Shown one piece after another: positions 58,622 through 64,000 of a stretch of 64,000 nt of DNA (the stretch's first letter is position 1; each line of letters opens with the position of its first letter). The stretch comes from Candidatus Villigracilis adiacens. Its GTDB lineage: Bacteria > Chloroflexota > Anaerolineae > Anaerolineales > Villigracilaceae. Position numbers and translations under genes: made by a program. The stretch spans positions 62,001 through 126,000 of the forward strand of contig JADJBU010000012.1 of NCBI GenBank assembly GCA_016703605.1. Reading direction: 5' to 3'. The notes beneath the pieces are model-generated. The model saw nothing but the letters and a program-made list of their open reading frames with translations. It was not told the origin of the DNA and did no database searches.

Positions 58622-59038
58622 ATGAAAAACGCGATTCGCATCATCGTTTTAACCGCGTTGGTCGCGGGCGTCTCCGCCGCCCCGCGCGAACCGTCCGTTG
58701 ACCTGACCATTACCTTTACGGATACGGGATGCGCTGCCACGCCTTTCGAGGGAGACGCGCCGAACCCCATTTCCATCCGCGTCGAAAACCCGACTGACAA
58801 GGATAGCGCGCTCCTCACGTTTGTCCTGAAAGACGGGTACGGCGTTCAGGATATCTTGGATTACAAGGGGAATGCGCTTCCTCCTTTCATGGAAGGATAC
58901 TCCATTCCCCATTATGCGCCTGGCATGAACGCCGATAAAGTCTTCGAAGTGGCGTTGCGTGACGACCGGGATAATTATCTCGTCTGCGCACAGGACGGAG
59001 TCGGTGCATTGGCTGTGCCGCTGGTGTTGAAGCCATAA
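58622..59038 (+). CDS. Small secreted protein of unknown function
   Basis: 138 aa. An N-terminal signal peptide (basic NAIR, hydrophobic to about residue 19, no lipobox) precedes an all-beta domain with two cysteines near both ends (TGC and LVCAQD) that could form a disulfide. The pattern recalls cupredoxin- or immunoglobulin-like sandwiches, but no metal ligands are clear. It lies in the lipoprotein cluster, 14 bases before the next gene. Confidence 0.65.
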   Translation: MKNAIRIIVLTALVAGVSAAPREPSVDLTITFTDTGCAATPFEGDAPNPISIRVENPTDKDSALLTFVLKDGYGVQDILDYKGNALPPFMEGYSIPHYAPGMNADKVFEVALRDDRDNYLVCAQDGVGALAVPLVLKP

Positions 59039-59052
59039 AGAGGAGCTTCCCA

Positions 59053-59805
59053 ATGAAAATATTGATTCACCTGACGGTTCTGATCGCTGTGCTGTTAATC
59101 CCAACCGGCTGCGCCAAGCGCGAGACCTGGGATTACCTCGTCATGGGCGTGATGTCGCGCGCCAGCATGAGTTTCATCCCCCAGCAATTTGCAGCTCACA
59201 TCCAGGACGAACTCGGCGTGGACGTGGTCATCCATGAGCAGGAGCGATGGGAGCCGAAAGAAATCCTGGAGAACCTGCGCTCGAACGACGACCTGCGCGA
59301 ACTGGTCAAGAACGCGGAGGTCGTCACCTTTGATTTTCATCTGGAATTCCTCAACGCCCCGGAAGCGAAATATTCAAGCAAACTTTACGGCGGCGACGAT
59401 AACCAGGATTGCCTGCGTGAAGCACTGGCGGTGGAAAAAGAAAATGTCGCCGCCATCCTGGATCTTCTGGCTGAATTGCGCGCGGGGTCTCCTGTATTAC
59501 TGCGCGTGTTCATCATTGACGATCATTACTATCAGTTTTCATTGCCCAATGTGCCAACTCCGCTGGTAAAACCGGAGGTGGCTGAGGTTTTGAAAATTTA
59601 TTATCACGATTTACAGCAATTTGTGGAGGAGGAAGGGCAGGCGCGCGGAATCATAGTGGTACGCGCTTTGCCCGACCCTTATTTTCAGGACTCAAAGCCT
59701 CCGGCTGAATGGCTGGATTTCATCGGACATTATACGGAGGCGGGCAGCCGGGTCATCACCGATGAACTGGTCAAGCTGGGTTTGGAGATGACGGTGTTGA
59801 AGTAA
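59053..59805 (+). CDS. SGNH-like lipoprotein (paralogue of the 56.7-kb gene)
   Basis: 250 aa. Lipobox PTGCAKRE near residue 19. It shares with the 56.7-kb protein W-[ED]-Y, the AxxIxDELGVDV/ EEDIGVEV stretch, LV[EK]NAEV[VI]TFD and a CGGEDD/YGGDD-QDC region. The catalytic GDSL serine is absent (VMGVMSRAS), yet a C-terminal FIGHYTEAG histidine resembles block V of SGNH enzymes. Function is unknown; the pair brackets the small lipoproteins. Confidence 0.7.
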   Translation: MKILIHLTVLIAVLLIPTGCAKRETWDYLVMGVMSRASMSFIPQQFAAHIQDELGVDVVIHEQERWEPKEILENLRSNDDLRELVKNAEVVTFDFHLEFLNAPEAKYSSKLYGGDDNQDCLREALAVEKENVAAILDLLAELRAGSPVLLRVFIIDDHYYQFSLPNVPTPLVKPEVAEVLKIYYHDLQQFVEEEGQARGIIVVRALPDPYFQDSKPPAEWLDFIGHYTEAGSRVITDELVKLGLEMTVLK

Positions 59806-59808
59806 CAT

Positions 59809-59866
59809 CGTCCCGAAGGGTGGTGGGCATGATTCTTAACTTTCCAGAAATCCTTCGGGACGTTTG
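59809..59866 (+). terminator. Terminator-like inverted repeat after the lipoprotein cluster
   Basis: CGTCCCGAAGG (59809-59819) and CCTTCGGGACG (59852-59862) are perfect 11-bp arms around a 32-base loop, followed by TTTG. It begins three bases after the last stop of the cluster. The long loop makes termination less certain. Confidence 0.55.
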
Positions 59867-59969
59867 TCACGCGGAACTGTAGCTGAATGACTGGATGGCA
59901 TCGAACACTGTAGGGAATCGGGGAATCGAGTGATTGTGAGAAGAGAGATGCGCAAGACGGAGCGCGAGT

Positions 59970-60392
59970 TTACGGTTGCATCCCCGCGACTCTCGTTAAA
60001 AATAAGCTAAAAGCAAATATGCAACACGGAATACACGCGAGAAGGATTAAGAGAATATTTAGCGCCAATCCTGTTTGGGAGCCTTTACTTGTCGCTTTAA
60101 ATGAAGCCAGATATCCGTAATAGACTCCGGTGCCTGCCAGCGCCAAGACAGTAAAGGGCAGGCAGATGCCGATGATAAGAATAACCGGGAGCAACAGTTC
60201 GCCCGGCAAAAAGCCAAGCCTGTCTGGATCATAATCAATAAAATCCAAAAGCATATATCCACAACAAAAACAATTAAAGAAGAGGATAATCGAGGTAACC
60301 CAGAAGAGCGTCAAAGATTTCCGCCCGGAAGAAAGCGATTGCTGGCTGTTTTCATCGGTTGGATCAGGTTGTTGCGATATGGAATCGCTCAT
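59970..60392 (-). CDS. Small integral membrane protein
   Basis: 140 aa. A hydrophilic Ser/Gln-rich N-terminus (~25 residues) is followed by about three to four membrane helices with a CCGY and a PCC cysteine cluster at helix ends. The overall layout resembles DUF4190-type proteins with GLALNILL near the C-terminus. No function can be given. It is isolated between convergent and same-strand genes, and no operon partner is clear. Confidence 0.6.
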   Translation of the reverse strand: MSDSISQQPDPTDENSQQSLSSGRKSLTLFWVTSIILFFNCFCCGYMLLDFIDYDPDRLGFLPGELLLPVILIIGICLPFTVLALAGTGVYYGYLASFKATSKGSQTGLALNILLILLACIPCCIFAFSLFLTRVAGMQP

Positions 60393-60566
60393 TACTCTAT
60401 CCTTCCTTTTGGCAGACGTTAATGGAGTTCCCAGTTGCAGGTATGGAGTTATTATATAGCGGGTTTCAAGCGATTTTCATTGCAAATGACTTCCTGGGAG
60501 TACGAAATAAAAAAACCCTGAACCAGTTCATTTGCGCTGTAACCGCGGGACAATTTGAAAATTGTT

Positions 60567-62255
60567 CTACGGGATGAAGACCTCGCACACGCCAGCGGCA
60601 ATCTCGCATAGCGCAACTTCGTCTTTTAGCCAGTTTACGCGGAAATGAGTCGAGCCTTCTTTCGGCGTCCAGAACAGCACGTCGAAGGGACGGTCGAAGC
60701 GCGCCTGGACGGTTTTGATCACGCCCGCCCAGCAGTCTGGCGGATTGAGGTAGGGCGGGTCCTGGTCGCCGTAGACGGTGATGTTTACGCAGAAGTTGCG
60801 CGGCAGGTGGGTGAAGTCGGGGGTCTCCCACAGATGGGCTTCGAAGTGATCCTTGAAGGGCAAACCCTGTTCGTCCACGCGTTCGAAGGTAAAGCCGGAG
60901 ATGCTGCGGGTTTCATACGAGTGGTTCATCATGTAGAAGCTTGTCTCGTTATAGAAAAGCGTATAACGACTTCCCTCGGGGTAGCGGATGGTGGGGGTGA
61001 CCAGTCCCTGCGGCGCGGGTTCGGCGGTGGCCGTGAAGGGGACGAGGGTCGCCGTCGGTTCGGGCGCGGAGGTCGAGGTGGGGGAGGGGCTGGGGAGCGG
61101 GGAAGGTTCGGGCGCGGGTCGAAGCGTGGGGGATTCGATTTCGGCGGGCGGAGTGGCCGGGAGTTTGAATCCGTTTTGGGCGAAGAGAAAGGCTCCGATT
61201 CCCAAAAGAAGGAGGGGGATGACGACCCAAAGCCACGGTTTTCGTTTTGATTTTTTGTTGCTTGAATGTACGGTGGCTGGCAGTTTTTCGACGACAAGTT
61301 CGGGCGCGACGAAGGGCGTGGATACCGACCGTTTGGAGATCTGCTCGATGGATTTTTCACTGCGGCGCACGGTTGGCACGCCGACGGGCAGCGGGGGCAG
61401 GGGCGTTTTCTTTTCGGCGCCGTTGTCGGTGAATGCGGCTTCGAGGGCGTCCATCAACTGCGAACCGGATTGATACCGTTCGCGGATATTTTTTTCAAGG
61501 GCTTTCAATAGAACTTTTTCAACGGGCAGCGGAAGGATCGGGTTGATGCTGCGCGGCGCGGGCGGCTTTTCGGAGATGTGTTGCAGGGCAATGCTGGCGG
61601 GCGATGAGTCGTTGAACGGGACCGCGCCTGTCAGAATCTCGTACATGATGACGCCCAGCGAGTAGATGTCGGACTGGGGAACCGCGTCGGCTGAACGTTT
61701 GGCTTGCTCGGGCGATATGTAGTGGGGCGTCCCGAAAATGTCTCCCATCGAGCCGTCGCGGATGTCGAGCGCCATGCCGAAGTCGCCCAGCAGGACGCGC
61801 CCGTCTTTGGAGAGCAGGATGTTCGAGGGTTTTACGTCGCGATGGATGACGCCGTTGCGGTGGGCGTAGTCGAGGGCGCCGGCGACCGCCCTGCCCACAC
61901 GCATGGCGTCTGCAAGGGGCATGAGCGTGTTTTCCTGGTGATACAGTTCCATGATCGCGCCGAGGTCCTGCCCGTCCACGTATTCCATGACGTAGTAGGG
62001 GAAGCCCTGCGCGTCGTCGGCGTAATAGATCTGGAGGATGTTCTCATGACGCCATTGCGCCATCATGCGCGCTTCCTTGACGAAGCGCCCGGCGTAGGCG
62101 GGATGGTTCCGGTAGCGTTTGTCGAGCACTTTAATAGCGACCGGGCGGGAGAGTTTGACATCCTGCCCATAGTAGACCGTCGCCATGCCGCCCTGACCGA
62201 TCAGGCGGTCCACGCGGAAGTTGCCGAGGGACATTCCGATCAGCGGGTCTTTCAT
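60567..62255 (-). CDS. Hanks-type Ser/Thr protein kinase with extracytoplasmic domain
   Basis: 562 aa. Kinase domain ~12-270: IGQGGMATVYYGQD, VAIKVLDKRY, IHRDVKPSNILL, LGDFGMALD and TPHYISPEQA. A basic stretch precedes one membrane helix (~343-362). Outside, a Pro/Thr/Ser linker (~370-425) leads to a ~130-residue C-terminal domain with Cys near FCVN, DCWAG, ALCEIAAGVC. That domain could sense a ligand. Unlike the 35-kb kinase, this is a classic receptor layout. The start overlaps the stop of the upstream gene by four bases. Confidence 0.92.
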   Translation of the reverse strand: MKDPLIGMSLGNFRVDRLIGQGGMATVYYGQDVKLSRPVAIKVLDKRYRNHPAYAGRFVKEARMMAQWRHENILQIYYADDAQGFPYYVMEYVDGQDLGAIMELYHQENTLMPLADAMRVGRAVAGALDYAHRNGVIHRDVKPSNILLSKDGRVLLGDFGMALDIRDGSMGDIFGTPHYISPEQAKRSADAVPQSDIYSLGVIMYEILTGAVPFNDSSPASIALQHISEKPPAPRSINPILPLPVEKVLLKALEKNIRERYQSGSQLMDALEAAFTDNGAEKKTPLPPLPVGVPTVRRSEKSIEQISKRSVSTPFVAPELVVEKLPATVHSSNKKSKRKPWLWVVIPLLLLGIGAFLFAQNGFKLPATPPAEIESPTLRPAPEPSPLPSPSPTSTSAPEPTATLVPFTATAEPAPQGLVTPTIRYPEGSRYTLFYNETSFYMMNHSYETRSISGFTFERVDEQGLPFKDHFEAHLWETPDFTHLPRNFCVNITVYGDQDPPYLNPPDCWAGVIKTVQARFDRPFDVLFWTPKEGSTHFRVNWLKDEVALCEIAAGVCEVFIP

Positions 62256-64000
62256 GATGTGGGCTTTCCTTTGCGTTGTGTAGGTTGTGGTTTGGGCATG
62301 GTTTTCCGGCTGGTGCTCGTGATGCGCGACAGGTCGCGGATGTAGCGGTTGAATCCTTCGGCGTAGGCGTCGAGATAATCCTGGGCGATCAGCAGGGCAA
62401 GGTCTTTGCGCCCGCTACCGTAAAGGGTTTCGACATGCGGGCGGAAATCGCGCAGGTGGATGCGCAGGACGTTTTTCGCGTCGGTGATGATACCCCATGC
62501 GAGTTGTTTCTGGTTGTTGTCGTCCTTGGCGGTCATGAAGCGGGTGAGGGTGCTGGACGAAACCACCGCGCCGACGTTCGAGATGACCTCACGCCCCTTG
62601 ATGATGTTATTGAGCACTTCGAAGCGCTCGGGTATTTTATCGAGCAGCCGCTGGATGGGAAGCGGCAGGTGCGCCAGGAGTTTGATCGCCCCGGCGGAGG
62701 CGCTTTCGCCCTGGGCTGCCACCTCCTTGGCACGCGAGAAGTAGGTACCCAACCCCTGCAGGACGGCGAGATAAACCCTTTGCAGGGAGTTGAAATTATC
62801 GAAGAGCACGGCGCGGTCATTGCCTGAGGCGCTTTCGTATGCGCCCAACATGCGTAACGTCTGTTCGTGCATGGCAAGCAGGTTCAATTCGGCAAGCGGC
62901 ACTTCGATGGACATCGGGTAGACGCGGTCTCGCGGGGTTTTCAGGGTGGCGTCCATGGGGATGAGGATGGACGGGTTTGTGCGGCTGCCCTCCTCGACGA
63001 TCTGCCTGAGCGACGCGGAAAGGGCGGGGTCTGAGGCAGAGAGTTTCTGTATCTCCTCCGACAGGCGCTTCGAAGGGACGTAGGTTGCCGCATGGATGGC
63101 GCGGTATAGAACCAGCAGGTCGTTCACGGTCAGGTCGATCTTGCCTTCGCTGCGCTGTTTGAATCCGTTGCGCAGGGCGAGGCAGGCTTTGATGTCCACC
63201 CTGTCTGACTCCGCGCCGACCTCCGGTATGATGTGTGGCGCCTGCTCCACCAGGCTCAGGTCTGCGGGGGAAAGTTGCAGGGTGAGCGAGGTATAAAGGC
63301 GGAAGGAGGCCGGGGTGGGCTTGGGCAGCAGGCTCAAATAATGCGCCCAGGAAAGCGCTTCGTTTGTCATGATCTCCGCCAAAGCCGTTCCCCAGGCGCC
63401 GTCGAAGAAGATATGCGACTGGTCGAAGACGAAGGTCTCGCCGGTATCAAAGATCGTCATGGCGTGCGAGCCGACTCCGCGTTCGGTCTGGCGCAGTTCT
63501 GAAAGCGGCAGGCTGCGTTCGCGCAAATCGGTCGAGAGCAGGATCGGAGCAAACTTGAGGTTATCCAGGTCGCTGACCAGTTCCGGGCTGAGTTTGGAGC
63601 GCAGTTCCGCCAGCGATGAGCGCTTGATTCTTGCCAGCGAAGCAATCTGCGAAGGCGTTGCAACCGGCGAGGAAAGCAGGGAGGCGATCTGCGAACGGGC
63701 TGTGTTCACATCCAGGGGGCTGCCAGACTCATCGCAAACCGGCAGCAGGTAATAACTTCCCTTGTGAATGATCCCGATCCGCGCATCGGCAAGGGTGTAC
63801 GGCTCGCGGATTTCCCCGTAAAGACCCGGATCGAGAGTTGCCAGAATGGACATCTGCTTCTGGTAGGCAGCCAGTTCCTGCCCGGCGGCAAACAGGATCG
63901 CCTCCTTCCAATTCTTGAGAACATCCTCCCGCGTGGTCTGGGTTTTGGCGCGTAAAAACTCGTCGAACTTCATCCGGCGGTAGTCGGGGTAGTCGTACAG
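62252..64000 (-). CDS. Large protein of unknown function, possibly acyltransferase-like; runs to window edge
   Basis: At least 573 aa from the first ATG (63973), but the reading frame stays open to position 64000 and that ATG lacks a ribosome-binding site. The gene therefore probably begins outside the window. A SHIFFDGAWG segment contains an HxxxDG motif, as in CoA-dependent acyltransferases of the carnitine/chloramphenicol type, and the flanking TFVFDQ strand fits. Other signatures of that family are not evident. The C-terminus is helical and ends in a Lys/Pro-rich tail. It overlaps the kinase gene (ATGA), so it may be a substrate or partner of it. Confidence 0.6.
   Translation of the reverse strand: MYDYPDYRRMKFDEFLRAKTQTTREDVLKNWKEAILFAAGQELAAYQKQMSILATLDPGLYGEIREPYTLADARIGIIHKGSYYLLPVCDESGSPLDVNTARSQIASLLSSPVATPSQIASLARIKRSSLAELRSKLSPELVSDLDNLKFAPILLSTDLRERSLPLSELRQTERGVGSHAMTIFDTGETFVFDQSHIFFDGAWGTALAEIMTNEALSWAHYLSLLPKPTPASFRLYTSLTLQLSPADLSLVEQAPHIIPEVGAESDRVDIKACLALRNGFKQRSEGKIDLTVNDLLVLYRAIHAATYVPSKRLSEEIQKLSASDPALSASLRQIVEEGSRTNPSILIPMDATLKTPRDRVYPMSIEVPLAELNLLAMHEQTLRMLGAYESASGNDRAVLFDNFNSLQRVYLAVLQGLGTYFSRAKEVAAQGESASAGAIKLLAHLPLPIQRLLDKIPERFEVLNNIIKGREVISNVGAVVSSSTLTRFMTAKDDNNQKQLAWGIITDAKNVLRIHLRDFRPHVETLYGSGRKDLALLIAQDYLDAYAEGFNRYIRDLSRITSTSRKTMPKPQPTQRKGKPTS

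Noticed and set aside
1..64000. tRNA, rRNA, CRISPR arrays, prophage or replication origin
   Set aside because: No cloverleaf-like or rRNA-like segments, no regularly spaced repeats, and no integrase, capsid, transposase, parA or dnaA-type genes were seen in the intergenic regions or the coding set.

Overview
The window looks like a piece of a bacterial chromosome from the Chloroflexota, most likely class Anaerolineae. This is inferred from gene content and protein style, not from a marker gene: many lipoproteins and kinases with Thr/Pro-rich linkers, a PIG-V-type mannosyltransferase, two Hanks-type kinases, a RIO-type kinase, a non-pyrrolysine MttB homologue, a TtuA/TtuB-like thiolation pair, and abundant short palindromic intergenic repeats. 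No rRNA, tRNA, CRISPR array, phage or transposase gene was found.

Layout. 0-10.7 kb is a surface-glycan region on the + strand: pyruvyltransferase-like protein, a very large polytopic membrane protein, a membrane-anchored protein with repeated jelly-roll-like domains, a PIG-V/GT-C mannosyltransferase, a GT2 and a GT4 glycosyltransferase. 10.7-17.7 kb continues with a partner-switching block (STAS, GAF-PP2C-HATPase fusion, STAS, response regulator), then a flippase-like transporter and a hybrid histidine kinase. The unbroken gene order suggests that signalling and glycan export are linked. 17.8-26.9 kb is mostly on the minus strand: a GbsR-type repressor operon with a clear promoter/operator, an M20 amidohydrolase, two LmbE/PSP1 genes, rsmD, a UroD-family protein and a GNAT, plus a + strand cNMP-binding histidine kinase. 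27.1-34.9 kb is housekeeping: folC, lon, an SDR, an M24 peptidase, a DinB-fold gene disrupted by a MITE, and a ttuB/ttuA-like pair. 35-38 kb holds a Ser/Thr kinase divergent from an FHA-winged-helix regulator. 38-43 kb has a secreted hydrolase, a 21-codon ORF with its own promoter and terminators, a RIO kinase, an MttB homologue and a lipoprotein. 43.2-49 kb is a complete peptide/nickel-type ABC importer with a permease-ATPase fusion, followed by a TrmH methylase and a diguanylate cyclase. 51.4-56.6 kb (minus) is a heterodimeric ABC exporter, its putative leader-peptide attenuator, and a GntR/LacI hybrid regulator. 56.7-59.8 kb is a group of small, partly duplicated lipoproteins. 60-64 kb is a membrane protein, a second Ser/Thr kinase and a large protein that runs off the window.

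Most notable observations: (1) a 25-codon leader ORF with promoter, Shine-Dalgarno, terminator and a perfect 9-nt anti-terminator complement upstream of the ABC exporter pair, an architecture that resembles ribosome-mediated attenuation of bmrCD; (2) a 126-bp MITE with 8-bp target duplications that has replaced the C-terminus of a DinB-family protein, whose uninterrupted reading frame can be reconstructed; (3) a second tiny ORF at 39.4 kb with promoter, operator-like palindrome, strong ribosome-binding site and tandem terminators; (4) palindromic repeats translated inside real genes (ABC exporter, TrmH).
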